Shown piece by piece: positions 46,685-57,909 of a stretch of 64,000 bases of DNA. Numbering within the stretch: position 1 is the stretch's first letter; each line of letters starts with the position of its first letter. The translations under genes and the position numbers were made by a program. The stretch covers positions 1-64,000 of the forward strand of contig JBQMRR010000029.1 in the NCBI GenBank assembly GCA_052174495.1, written 5' to 3'. The notes beneath the pieces are model-generated. The model saw only the letters and a list, made by a program, of their open reading frames with translations. It had not been told where the DNA came from and did not search any database. This DNA comes from Arsenophonus sp052174495 (GTDB lineage Bacteria; Pseudomonadota; Gammaproteobacteria; Enterobacterales; Enterobacteriaceae).

Positions 46685-47217
46685 CTTCAACAATATTACT
46701 TAGTGCATTTAAGTTGTCTGTCACTGCTGATCTAAGGGGAGGAAGAAATGCCATCTAAGCGCTGTTTTTAAATAAATGCCTGTTTATTTAGTTAACTCCT
46801 GTAATGTTAAACTATTTAATATGAATCGTAGATAACTAAATTATTTATCTTTGTAATCTGATTTTACTAGAGAGCTTCTAATCAGATTATTAAATATTTT
46901 TCTGAAATCGTGGATTTTTCAAAAATATCGCTAACTACAATGAATATGTTCTCAACGAATAACATATTCATTGTAACAATATGGACAGGATAAAAGTAAA
47001 ATCAGTTGTTTCACAATGCATAAATCGATATAACCTAACAGGTTATTACCCAAACTATCTAATAAGATGCAGATTTATGTTGGCATGGAATTAAGGAAAG
47101 AGTCTCTTTCATTTGCATGACTGTTTACTTTTTATGACATCCTTTCTAGGAAAAATTTTTTTTTATACCATAAGTGCTTTCTATTAACAACCTTTGATAG
47201 CATAGGTTACTAAATAC
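46685..47217 (-). mobile_element. IS1595-family 5' part, cut by IS256
   Basis: Read on the minus strand, it begins near the shared AAAGGTTGTTAATAGAAA terminus, passes a relic start ATGAAAGAGACTCTTTCC and ends in a FRWRH-like block joined to NLNALSNIVEGVI at the IS256 edge. This corresponds to the SLSSIIEMDE stretch of the family. The 3' half is not recognised on the far side of the IS256 copy. Confidence 0.73.
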
Positions 47218-47414
47218 AGCAAAAATTATCAATGCAAGTAAATTTGCTGAAAACTTATAAAAATGCTTATTTTTAACTAGAAATTCATATATATTCAATA
47301 AGTTTATGTTAGCTAAGTCTGAAAACGATTGGATAGCTATAATGAATACTTAAATCGAGAATAAGTTCGAAACAATTGAAATTATTAGCTTTAATAATCA
47401 TGCTAAAAATATGA

Positions 47415-47487
<73 letters not shown>

Positions 47488-47639
47488 AACAGGGTGTATT
47501 AAACCTGATTATAATATTTTGTCAATTAAAATTATTCTAATAAGCCTTCTTATGCTTGTTTCAATAATTTAACAGTAGTTTATAAAAATTGTCAGAAGCC
47601 TTTTTGAAATTAGAAGACTCCATTTTATTATCAGGTTAT

Positions 47640-50150
47640 CAGGGTAGCAATAAAACTTAGTAAAAGGTTATTAATAATCTTTTTCTTCTCATTATTTACT
47701 TATAATTATATAAGTATGTAATTGAGTATTTCAATTTCTTAGTTATTAATGTTTCCTAAACATACCTGGTAGTATTTGATTAATAATTTATACTGCCAGC
47801 TCTTTCTATTGTTAGATAATACTCTTAATATACTACCTGTTACACCATTATAGGTAGAAATTATTGCATAGCGACATAAGGTAGCATTCATAATTTTACC
47901 TAAATAGTCTTTTATACAATCATAAATAGACGGTTTTCCAGATCACATTATTGTCAGTATCAAACAAATAATTGCGATGTGGTTATTGTGCGATTTTCAT
48001 TAGCATTAAACGTCTCTATCTGCGCGGTCTTTTGTTTAATTTATATAAAACTAAAGTATTCAAGAAACTTGACCACATAATGATTAAAATTAGATTCTAT
48101 TTGTATGATAGCTAGAATTAACGCCATATTTTGCCGTTGCCTAACGGATATGTAATAAATACTTTTTTTTATGAGCACGCTTATCCAAGTGATTCCTCCT
48201 AATTGGGCGGTAATTGAGCAGATAATGTGTAATTCTAACTAACATTGCTGTAATCTATTCTCTAATAGGTAGTCAAAAAATTTTGTTGTTGCTTATTCCC
48301 AAGCCTAGTGAATCGCATAATTTATATGATTAAATGCTTTGATGGTTAAGAGATTGAATCGCTTTTTAATTGAAGATAAATAGCTATCTATTTTACTAAA
48401 AGTAGATAGAATTAGTTTATTTGAGGCCGTTCTAAGTAAAAATTTATTTATATAATATGTTATTTAATTTAACATCTAATTTAAAGATATTAATCTTAAG
48501 TTTTGCAAATTATACTTATTCCTGCTGCATAGAAATTAGGGGAAATGTTCTCATCGTATCTCGATAATTAATTTTATGAATAATTTTAAGAATAGGAGAT
48601 GATATGTCATGAAAAAGTTTAGATTACAAGACATCTGCAAAACCAGATATAATCCCTAATTTCATTAGACTAACTCATTCATAATAGTGCAGGTAGTTGA
48701 TAGGCACCGTTGTTTAAGCTGAACTTGAAGATATGCTGTATTTAAGATCCTTAATGTCGCTTTTGTAGACGGATATTGACTTCCATGCTCTCGTCTGTAA
48801 CGATTGTATCTCACAGCAAATCATACAGATTGGTATTAGCGATCTTAAAATTAAAGTGTCTAAGGTTTTAATGGGATAGAAGTGGTAATGGAATATGCTT
48901 CAACAATTCATTACTGTCGCCTTACCTGAAGTTTGCCAAAAGAATTGAAAGATTGTGCTAATATGGCTACCATAAAGGTAGCCCTATCTGTGATTTTTAC
49001 AAAATTTTCGAGCTTTTCACTAAAAAGAAGATCTTTTTCATATCATCAGTAAATTAAAGTAGCAATGACTTAAGGAATGTAGGCAAGATGATAATTGCGT
49101 GATTTAAACGAACAGCTATGTTTATTCTTGGCTTAATGGCATAACTGTTCTGTCAAGCAGGTGATCCGCCTTTACCTACTGCACATTATCGGCGTCATTA
49201 CGCATGGACATAAGGAGCTCGTTGCAGTTAAAGATCTTTACTGAGAGTGAAAGTGAATTGATTCGAACTTATCAATACCTTAAATCGCGCACGGCTTAAA
49301 TGTATCTCCATCTTTTCTACAGTAAACAGTGCTTAATTTTCTTGGAATGTAATGGAAAAGATATTCCCAGACATGCACCACCAATATTGTTTACTGATGC
49401 ATAAAACAGCTAATATGCTAGATTGATTTCCCTCAAAGGCATTCAACCGAAAGTTAAGGTTAAGCTCTTATCTGGAAGTTCAAGTTATCAAAGAGAACAA
49501 TGATGCTGCTAACAAAACCTTTAATTCTTTGTTGGAAAGGTTTTAGCGTATCATTCAGGGATCAGGATATTGGAGCAAAATAAAGAAAAACGACTGGAAT
49601 TCTATATCTTCTCATCAGCGTACTGTGGCGTCATGAGAACGAGGAATTTAATTAATCAGCTTTTCGACAGCATGAGTCTACGAGTTCGTCACCCCAAAGC
49701 ACTGTAGTTCAAAAACAATCCTTTTATGCTATTTAAAGCTTTCCCCCCTGCTTAAAAAGCTAGAATCGTCTAAGAGTATTTTTAATTTGTTTAACCTTTT
49801 TATTTGGGATAAGCAATATCTAATTTAAGGATGGAGAATAGATTTATAAAGCATCAGAGTGGAACCTAGTTTGACCCGTCCGTTATACCAGTAGATTTAC
49901 TAATAACTATAAAATTAATATAATTATAGGTTTAGTGTTGATCAGTATATTTAACATAATTTTTTAGCTAATTACAATTAGAACGTACTGATTTTTAAAT
50001 ATTCTTAATTTTGTAAGTAAATTGCTAAGCTAAATATTAAATCCCATTGCTATCTTTAATGTTTTTATAAAAACATATGATTTATTTATTACTGAAGTAA
50101 TAATCAAGTATAAATTGAACTATGACGATAGAAATCGGCAGCTTTTTCAT
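47640..50150 (-). pseudogene. mltC: mltC (membrane-bound lytic transglycosylase C), split by IS256
   Basis: Relic of the peptidoglycan-cleaving lipoprotein downstream of yggX in E. coli. The 5' part (49910-50150) starts MKKLPISIV and contains YVKYTDQH (family: DYVKYTDQYQ). The 3' part (47640-48500) contains ALILAIIQIESNFNHYVV, the goose-lysozyme-like catalytic Glu region (LILAIMQTESSFNPYAV), and later RYAIISTYNGVTGSILRV-like residues. An IS256 copy separates the halves and many stops occur in both. Confidence 0.87.
48507..49909 (+). mobile_element. IS256-family element, degenerate, in mltC
   Basis: Left end near AAATTATACTTATTCCT, right end TAGATTTACTAATAAC. Same length and internal order as the copies at 45283 and 61083, and degenerate throughout. 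Both flanks are mltC, so this was an insertion into a gene. Confidence 0.8.
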
Positions 50151-50211
50151 ATCATTCGCAGTTTGTTAGATAACATCATCAGAATGAAAAAGATTTTGAT
50201 GGGGGTAAGAA

Positions 50212-50484
50212 TTATTTTTCAGATAGACTATAGCTATCAATATGAATTTCTTTTTCTTCAAAAAGAAATTTTATCATCTCTGTTTCTAACAGTTTTCGAT
50301 CTTCAGAATTCATTGTGTTAAGCTTTTTTTCATTGATCAGCATAGTTTGCTTCATTATCCATTGTTCCCAAGCTTTTTTAGATATTTGATTAAAAATTTT
50401 TTTACCTATTTTACCAGGATAAAACTGAAAATCTAAACCTTCAGCTTCACATTTTAAAAAAGTACAAAAAATAGTTCTACTCAT
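50212..50484 (-). CDS. yggX: Fe(2+)-trafficking / oxidative-damage protection protein YggX
   Basis: Complete 90-residue protein matching E. coli YggX (91 residues). The start SRTIFCTFLKCEAEGLDF carries the conserved Cys7, followed by YPGKIGKKIFNQISKKAWEQW and ETEMIKFLFE, all family hallmarks. It protects Fe-S proteins from oxidative damage. It follows mutY by 29 bases on the same strand, forming the usual mutY-yggX pair; the third gene mltC is dead. No strong ribosome site is visible, so translation may be coupled to mutY. Confidence 0.96.
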   Translation of the reverse strand: MSRTIFCTFLKCEAEGLDFQFYPGKIGKKIFNQISKKAWEQWIMKQTMLINEKKLNTMNSEDRKLLETEMIKFLFEEKEIHIDSYSLSEK

Positions 50485-50513
50485 TAAGTAAGTGGATTCT
50501 CAAAACAGGAAAG

Positions 50514-51560
50514 TTAATATCTAAATTGTTTAAGTAAGTTTTTAACTGGTGCAGCTAAGCCAATTTTTATATCTTTCTGTAAATTATACCAAAGCCCTGT
50601 CGTTTCATTTACGTAAATAGAAAACTGATTAATAGTAACATAAATAGGTATAATATCTAAATAAAAATGGCTAAAAGTATGACGAAATGTAATTAATTGC
50701 TCAATTTTATTATATATAATACCGGAATTATTAAGCCATTCATTTAATGAATCTACCGTATCAAATTGTGGAAAAACATATAATCCCCCCCAAATTCCAG
50801 AAGGAGGGCACTTTTTTAGCCAAATTAAATTTTTATATTGTAAAATCAAAAACCAGCCACATTTAGTTGGAATTAGTTGTTTAGGTTTTTTAGCTGGAAA
50901 ATTTTGCCAGCTATGACTTATAAAAGCATGGCAACCTTTTTGTAAGGGGCAGAATTTACATTTAGGTTTACTACGACTACAGATCATAGCACCGAGATCC
51001 ATCATCCCCTGGTTAAAATATCGAGCATCATTTGCAGGGGTTAATAGAGTACTAATATCCCATAGTTTATTTTCAACTTTTTTTTTACCTGGCCAATCTT
51101 CAATTCCATAGTAACGAGTAAGTACGCGTTTTACGTTACCATCTAGGATCGGAAAATGTTGATTTTTTGATAGCGATAAAATAGCGCCAGCAGTAGATCG
51201 TCCAATGCCTGGAAATGAAATAATTTGGTCAAATTTATTGGGGAAATAGCCATTATATTTTGCAACGATTTGTTGTGCTGCTTTATGTAAATTACGGGCT
51301 CTGGCATAGTAACCAAGGCCAGTCCATAGGTGCAAGATTTCATCTTGCTTGGCATTGGCTAAAGAAGTAATGTCAGGGAAATGGCTAATAAATTTTTCAA
51401 AATAGGGGATTACGGTAATAACCTGTGTTTGCTGCAACATAACTTCAGATAACCAGACGTGATAGGGAGATTTTTCTCGTTGCCATGGGAGCGTTTTTCG
51501 CCCATAACGATGATACCAATTAAGTACAGCGTGAGAAAATTGTAGTGTATCCATATACAA
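50514..51560 (-). CDS. mutY: Adenine DNA glycosylase MutY
   Basis: Complete 348-residue glycosylase that removes adenine mispaired with 8-oxoguanine. The helix-hairpin-helix GIGRSTAGAIL lies near residues 118-127, with catalytic Glu39 (SEVMLQQ) and Asp140 (LDGNVKRV). The [4Fe-4S] ligands are Cys194, Cys201, Cys204 and Cys210 with the correct C-X6-C-X2-C-X5-C spacing. The NUDIX-like C-terminal domain that reads 8-oxoG is present (PSGIWGGLY, FRHTFSHF). The WGG codons contain a G7 run (50785-50791). It is kept although the DNA-repair helicase uvrD is lost. Divergent from trmB. Confidence 0.98.
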   Translation of the reverse strand: MYMDTLQFSHAVLNWYHRYGRKTLPWQREKSPYHVWLSEVMLQQTQVITVIPYFEKFISHFPDITSLANAKQDEILHLWTGLGYYARARNLHKAAQQIVAKYNGYFPNKFDQIISFPGIGRSTAGAILSLSKNQHFPILDGNVKRVLTRYYGIEDWPGKKKVENKLWDISTLLTPANDARYFNQGMMDLGAMICSRSKPKCKFCPLQKGCHAFISHSWQNFPAKKPKQLIPTKCGWFLILQYKNLIWLKKCPPSGIWGGLYVFPQFDTVDSLNEWLNNSGIIYNKIEQLITFRHTFSHFYLDIIPIYVTINQFSIYVNETTGLWYNLQKDIKIGLAAPVKNLLKQFRY

Positions 51561-51794
51561 GTCTTGAACCCTAACAGTTTTATAAAAATACCTTTTGGTA
51601 TTAGCAATAGTATCATATATTAGTTATTTCTTCTCAAGAAAATATATTTAATCTTTAGTTAAATGTTAGTTTTAATGAACTCTTTATTTCGTTAATAAAG
51701 TAATGTTTTTACTTACTATTTTATATTCAATTAACTGAAATATAATATTCTATATTATGAATAGTATTAACTGATAAAAATAATTTCAATACTT

Positions 51795-52514
51795 ATGATG
51801 AAAAATGTTATTACTCCAGAAATTAATGAAGAAGGAAAAGTAATACGTCGTGTTCGTAGCTTTGTTCGCCGTCAGAGGAGATTAACTCCTCATCAGCAAA
51901 ACGCGTTAAAAATATTATGGCCTAAGATGGGGATAGATTTTACAAGTCAGCCTCTATCATTTAATATATTATTTGGTAATAATGCGCCGGTAATCCTGGA
52001 AATTGGTTTTGGTATGGGGAAATCGTTAGTTAGTATGGCTAAACAAAATCCATCTAAAAATTTTTTTGGTATTGAAGTCAATGTATCAGGAATTGGTGCT
52101 TGTTTAACAGCAGCGAAAGAAGTTAAGCTTAGTAATTTACGGGTTATGTGTCATGATGCAATTGAAGTATTAGAAAAAATATTGTCAGATAGTTCGTTAA
52201 ATATGGTACAACTTTTTTTTCCTGATCCCTGGCATAAAGTAAGACATAGTAAGCGTCGAATTGTGCAGGATTCCTTTGGTAAGCTTGTTTTACAAAAATT
52301 AGAATTAGGTGGTATATTGCATATAGCAACCGACTGGCAGCCTTATGCTGAGCATATATTAAATATAATGCACGCAATTAATGATTATAGAAATTTATCA
52401 GTATCAGGTGATTATGTTCAGCGACTCGTTACGCGACCAGTAACTAAATTTGAAAAGCGCGGCCAACAGTTAGGCCACGAGGTATTTGATCTTATGTTTC
52501 AGAAGATAAGATAA
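51795..52514 (+). CDS. trmB: tRNA (guanine-N7)-methyltransferase TrmB
   Basis: Complete 239-residue SAM-dependent enzyme that makes m7G46 in tRNA variable loops; the E. coli length. The SAM motif LEIGFGMGKSL lies near residues 68-78. LRVMCHDAIEVL and the catalytic-region FFPDPWHKVRHSKRRI are conserved, and PVTKFEKRGQQLGHEVFDL closes it. Two ATGs in tandem open the frame. The second (51798) gives the family's MKN start and is the likelier one. Promoter sequences must lie in the 234 bases shared with divergent mutY. Confidence 0.97.
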   Translation: MMKNVITPEINEEGKVIRRVRSFVRRQRRLTPHQQNALKILWPKMGIDFTSQPLSFNILFGNNAPVILEIGFGMGKSLVSMAKQNPSKNFFGIEVNVSGIGACLTAAKEVKLSNLRVMCHDAIEVLEKILSDSSLNMVQLFFPDPWHKVRHSKRRIVQDSFGKLVLQKLELGGILHIATDWQPYAEHILNIMHAINDYRNLSVSGDYVQRLVTRPVTKFEKRGQQLGHEVFDLMFQKIR

Positions 52515-52639
52515 TAGCTAAACAGCATGTAGTTGTCATTTATGTAAAAACTGGTTTTATGTGTTGACATAAAGTTATTACTCTGATTACAGAGTAATAT
52601 GTAGGCATGTCTGTATTTTAATGGTTGTAGTTTCAGATA

Positions 52640-52965
52640 AAATTTTTCAGACCATATAATTCAGTAAATAAAATAACCTATTCTCATGGAGAATACATGC
52701 ATATACTTTTAATAGTATGATATAACTTCTTCCATTTTGAATACGGAATTCCTTAATAAAAACTTTTTGGTTACCTAACCTTATTAGGTAATGATGATTA
52801 ATTTTATGCATTCTGCCAAAGATTTTGTACCATTTAGCTCCATCCGAGCAAAACATGGACTCTGATCGATGATCAGCTCAAGAAAATCACTAATACACTC
52901 TGCATTAAACTCTTCTTAATATTAGAAGAAAGGATTTCTATCAACAACCTATACTAGGATAGTCA
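52640..52965 (-). mobile_element. IS1595-family element with internal deletion
   Basis: Minus strand. The 5' terminus (AGGTTGTTGATAGAAATC) is joined directly to the middle of the transposase, which reads MFCSDGAKWYKIFGRMHKIN and later KEFRIQN. This is the conserved DGA...and late Asn region of IS1595-type enzymes. The whole 5' half of the gene is missing. Confidence 0.75.
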
Positions 52966-53091
52966 AAACTACATATAGATGAATTTTAAGAAGTTAATTT
53001 CTTAGTAAATTAGTATTTTTCCCATTAAAACACTAGTTGATAAGATCAATAGTATGATTGATACTTTTTATTATAGAGCTTATTCAGCCTA

Positions 53092-54476
53092 GATTTATAC
53101 TTATTTCTGGTGTACGTAATTTCGGAAATGCTGTCGTATCCTCTTCTGATTAATTTCATGAATGATTTCAAAATCAAAGAGATGATATGCCATAAAAGCT
53201 TATCCTATAAGTATCCTCAAAATTAGATATTACTCTGATCCCTTGCATGAACTCATTTGTAATGATGACAAATAGCTGATAGGTATCGTTGTTGAGACGC
53301 ATCTCTAAGCTATGTTTTGCAATATGCTGAACACCGGCTTTATCAATAGGCGCATCCATTCCATCGACCGTAATAGTTATTTTATAGCGAACTATATAGA
53401 GTGATAGTTGGAAATATTAAAATTAAAATGACTAAGATTAGTGGATCTTAGTGCAACTGAATATGCTCAACAGTTCACATTATTACCTCTTTATCTGAAG
53501 CATGCAAAAGTAGCAAAGAGTTGCTCTCATAGCTGCACATACGACGAGGTACAGTTATTGGTGATTTTTATGAAGCTCTGGGTTTTCTCGGTGAAAAGCA
53601 CATAATCTTTCTGACAGGTACTCCATCAGCAAACTGAAACAGAAATGATTTGAAGACTACAAGAAATAGTATCTATGTGATTTTAAGCAATACGTATTAT
53701 GTTTATTTTTTAGCTGATGACATATACCGCCTCTTATGGACGGTAATTGGCTTTACCTTATTCTTATTATCGCCGTTACTGAATGGATTATAAGAACCTT
53801 GTTGCACTCAAAGATACTTATCGAGAGTTAGAAATAAACTGAGCTAAACTTCTTAATAACTAGTGATCGCGTGGCTTAATTTTATCTTCTAGAGTTGCTA
53901 GAAGAGCCGATGCCATTAGTTTGGAATGGAACAGTCAAGATATTTACGGATATGTAGCACTAATGTTATTACCTGAATAAATAGCTAATGTGCTGGGTTG
54001 ACTACAAAAAGGTATCTAATGAAAAGTTAAAACTTAACTAGAAGCTCTGGCTAGCGAAGAGAATCATGATGCCGAGATAATAAATCTCTTAATGTTTTGT
54101 TGGCAAGTTTTCCATCGAAGTATCTTGCAGCGATGAAGGAAACTATGAAAAGATCCAGAAGAATAGTTGAATCCTATGCCTTTCCGTCAGCGCACCTAGT
54201 TACTAATAAGAATAAGCGATCTAGTTAATCAACTTTTTTTTAATAGATTGAGGCTACAAAGCAGCTGATTCCCGAAGTAGCTATGGTCGCGAAAATAATC
54301 CTTTCAATGGCATTTAATCTTCTTCCATCTAATCAAAAAAACTAGAATCGGTTAGGGGAAATTTTAGTCTTGACTTGATGATAAACAATACTAAATTTAA
54401 AGATAAAGAACAGATTTACAAAGCATCAAAGTAGAATATAGCCTGATTAGTATACACTAAGATTTACTAATAACTC
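53092..54476 (+). mobile_element. IS256-family element, degenerate
   Basis: Left end GATTTATACTTATTTCT, right end AAGATTTACTAATAACTC. Internal order equals that of other plus copies. It lies past trmB in the synteny break before ihfB. A reversed fragment of the same family follows at once. Confidence 0.8.
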
Positions 54477-54479
54477 ATA

Positions 54480-54796
54480 TAGTTAACTATGATAAATAAC
54501 CGTTATAGACGACACTATAAGAACATCCGTCAAGAAAACAGCGTTTAGTATGTTATCGTAGCATGATTTTAAACTTAGTTTTAATAGCGCTGTTATCAGC
54601 TATCTTACACACCATTGCGGATGAATTAATGGAAGGGGGGAATATATCACAAGTAATATCTGGTTTTGCAGATACCAGTAGGATAGAACTTTCATGATAT
54701 TTCCTCTCTCTGATGTTGAAATCATAAACGAAATCAATTAGATGTAATATGCCAGCATTTCAGAAACTCATACGCCAGAAATGAGTATAACTCTTT
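54480..54796 (-). mobile_element. IS256-family 5' fragment, inverted
   Basis: The first 300 or so bases of the element on the minus strand, ending AGAAATGAGTATAACTC. It stands back to back with the full plus copy, so the two 3'-side parts abut. This is a deletion or inversion scar. Confidence 0.72.
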
Positions 54797-54869
54797 ATTT
54801 TTTGCTAATCATTAAAACTAAGATATTTTTGTTACTAACTATTGAATAACATTTATAAAATCATGGCTA

Positions 54870-55402
54870 TCTTAGCAAAAGATTGTTGCTTTGCTCGTAG
54901 AGGAATTTATAGCCACATCTGCATTTCAATTATTATTGTTTCAAACAATCTTCTCGAGGCAGATAATTCGATAAATAAAATAATATTGAATCATAGAATT
55001 TACTTAGGTATCTTTTTAATCAATTGATATAACTTATATTTTTAATGTAGAATTCTTTACCAATAACTCTATGGTTACCAACCATTATTAGACAATGGTG
55101 ACTAATTTCATGCTCACTATCAAATATTTCATATCATTTAGCTCTTTTATTTAAAAAAGATGGACTCTTATCGATGATCAGTTCAAAAAACGGCTAACAC
55201 ACTCTGCATTAAACTCTTTAAAAATCTCATCGCTCACATGATCTTCTTAATCTTAGGTGATTAAGACCAAAATTTGTTTTTTCTTTTATCTCTTTCTCTC
55301 CAGTATTTTTCACCTTTTGATCTGGAATATAACTCTTTTTTTTTAAAGAATTTAAAGAAAAAGATTTTGTCGACTTTAATAATACTACTTAGTGGTTTGC
55401 GT
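54870..55402 (-). mobile_element. IS1595-family 3' fragment
   Basis: Minus-strand copy starting at the shared GTTGCTTTGCTCG terminus and running to the transposase middle (relics of the SSIIKVDKIFFF stretch). The 5' half is absent; an unidentified tract follows. Confidence 0.72.
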
Positions 55403-57563
55403 TAATTCTCGTCACTAAATGAATGTACTATGCTATGATCTGACAGCGTAGTTATTACTCTGTCTCTTTGCATATTTATGATTTAAGTACTGTTTTATAC
55501 TCTGTGATATGTTAAGTTTTTAGGAATCCATTCAGACGGCTTGTATGAATTCCTAAAAACCTAATTTAGATAAATAAAGGAAGACAATACGCGACTTTAC
55601 GTATTAGATCGCTTATCTATGCAAAGCACTTTTACGATCTCTCCATTTCGAAACTAATAATGACAGATAGACTAATTTATGACTTTTTAAAAGAAGGCCA
55701 TGCAGCAATGTATCCCGACTCAAGTCCTCAATCTTTCTTAACACGAAAGTATTATCCCTTCTCTGATCATAATTATCTTAGATTTTTGAGAACAAGCTCA
55801 GGCTAAGCCGATAATGCTGAATATAACTGCATTGAGGAGCAATGAATGAAAGTATGCATCTCGATGAATTCATTACCTATAGGAAACAGGGATAATTTCA
55901 GTCTCATTTTCCTATTGGAAAACATAAAGATAACTGAACCGATAGATCTGACAAATATAGATAAGATGATGATTCCTGTTTTCTCTGGAAACATATCTAG
56001 AGAGTAATTTATCCAAATACATATCTCCTTTGCTCAACTAAATTGGTTTTTACTATTGATGACGAGTATAGAATAACTTTCTTAAAAACATAATAAAAGT
56101 ATCAACTCATTGTGGGATCTGTATATCTGTAGGATTAATGCTTGCCTGCAGCACTTGTCCCATTGGTGTCCTGCACTAATACTATGGGGCTCCCTGAATA
56201 TTTCACAACTATTTTCTGCCAAATCTATAAGTCAAAACCTACAGTTCATACGTGTCAAACTTACCTAGCAGCGGTTAGCATAACAGGTTCATATTTTATC
56301 CAACTGATACTCTTTGGTAACACATTATTTTACTACTTCCATCTTCTTTGGTCTTTTTAACAATAACTGTCGCTACTTAAACCTCTATTTTGCGTACTCC
56401 CCACCACTCTGTATTATGCTGCAGTGGCACGTAAACAGGGTATTCAAATTGGTATATTCTGGTTTGTATATTTATACTTAATAACTCAATCAGCGTAGGC
56501 ACCTTTATATCTCCGTCACTCCTGGCAGTCTGGATATTAAAGATGCTGTATGGTCTTGAGTCGCTCTTCAAAAAAAAGAGTAGTCGAAAAGAAATCCTAG
56601 CGAGGCGCTCTCATCCATCTTGTGCTACGTTATAATTATAATTTGATAAAATCCCCCTAATCTCTTCCTGATCTGGAGTATATCTGCGCCAGGAAGCACT
56701 GGTAGGGTGTACTATGAAGGAAGAGAGTACGGACGCGCATTACTCTGTAAAGTTTACTGTAAAGTATACTTCACTAAGAAAACGAAAGATGAGTATGACA
56801 TAGCGAAAATACCTTTAGCGGCTTATATCTTAAACGTCTCATCGGTATTCGCGTTAAAACTGCGACATTACTTTGCGGAAAAGAGGCTGTGACATCATCA
56901 CTATTAGCACCGTATATAACAATATCGACAGAAGCCACTAATTAAAAAAAAGATAATCGAGTCCTATATTAATCATATTCCGATATGAGAATTTAAGTTG
57001 ATGTGTTACTTAGTTTTTGTTGAATCGTAAATGAGCTACACTCTATTACCGAAGTTGTATAAGGCTCTGAAGATGAGACAGTTTAGAAAAACTTGGATTT
57101 TCTGTTCTGATTAAAGAAATTCCTGTCGAACAGATCTATAGAAGTGTATGCTGTTATAGCACAACATGCTACTTTTCGACGCTAAGCTTGATGAGCTAGT
57201 AACGAAATTATTATCAAAAAATGCATAAAATAAAAAAAACGAGAGTTATTAATTAAAATCTAGAATTAATTTTGCTAAAATTAGTGCATTAAATCAAAGA
57301 AGAGATACTCTAATAAAATTAGAATTTAGAGTCTACCGTAGTAGATCGATTATTTTTATTAAAAAGTAAAAATAGATAACTTTTAGTTTTTCTATTTAAG
57401 AGAGATTTTTTTAATATGAACATTGACTTATCTCGAAATAAATTTTCTCTCTTAAATAAATGAGATAGTTGAGTGATTTAATAGGCGTATAGAAGATGGG
57501 TTTCAAAATTATCATCTTAATTCTAATTAAGATACTATTTTTAGTAGTAGTAATAAATAAAAT
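55403..57563. other. Unidentified degenerate tract, 2.2 kb
   Basis: No family recognised. Minus-strand pieces look coding: 56377-56571 (NIQTARSDGDIKVPTLIEL, then YPVYVPLQHNTEWWGVRKIEV split by its length) continues in frame-shifted form as VATVIVKKTKEDGSSKIMCY down to about 56270. A plus-strand piece at 56707-56892 (YYEGREYGRALLCK) may also be real. The base composition is less A+T-rich than the pseudogenes. It could be a decayed prophage, a mobile element or a lineage-specific gene. The 57240-57563 part holds nothing I can read. Confidence 0.4.
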
Positions 57564-57848
57564 TTATGCATAAATATTAACGCGATCACGTAATTCTTTA
57601 CCAGGCTTGAAGTGAGGAACATATTTTCCTTTTAAATTAACTTTATCGCCTGTTTTTGGATTACGCCCCATACGCGGCGAATGGTAATGAAGAGAAAAAC
57701 TGCCGAATCCACGAATCTCAATACGTTCTCCATTAGAAAGGGTTATTGCCATATGATCAAGAATTTCTTTTACAGCTTCTTCAATAAGTTTTGCTGGTAT
57801 ATGAGCTAATTGGTTAATAAGTCTTTCAATTAATTCAGACCTGGTCAT
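57564..57848 (-). CDS. ihfB: Integration host factor subunit beta
   Basis: Complete 94-residue subunit, the E. coli length. IHF is a DNA-bending heterodimer with IhfA. The start MTRSELIERLINQ, the core IEIRGFGSFSLHYH and the DNA-intercalating arm GRNPKTGD, followed by PHFKPGKELRDRVN, are all typical. GGGAGGTG 4 bases before the ATG is a strong ribosome site. It follows rpsA by 61 bases on the same strand, the enterobacterial arrangement. ihfA is not in this window. Confidence 0.98.
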   Translation of the reverse strand: MTRSELIERLINQLAHIPAKLIEEAVKEILDHMAITLSNGERIEIRGFGSFSLHYHSPRMGRNPKTGDKVNLKGKYVPHFKPGKELRDRVNIYA

Positions 57849-57909
57849 AGGACACCTCCCTAAACTAGCATTACGGGGATCAAAATGTTGCTTCTATGGG
57901 GATACTTAA

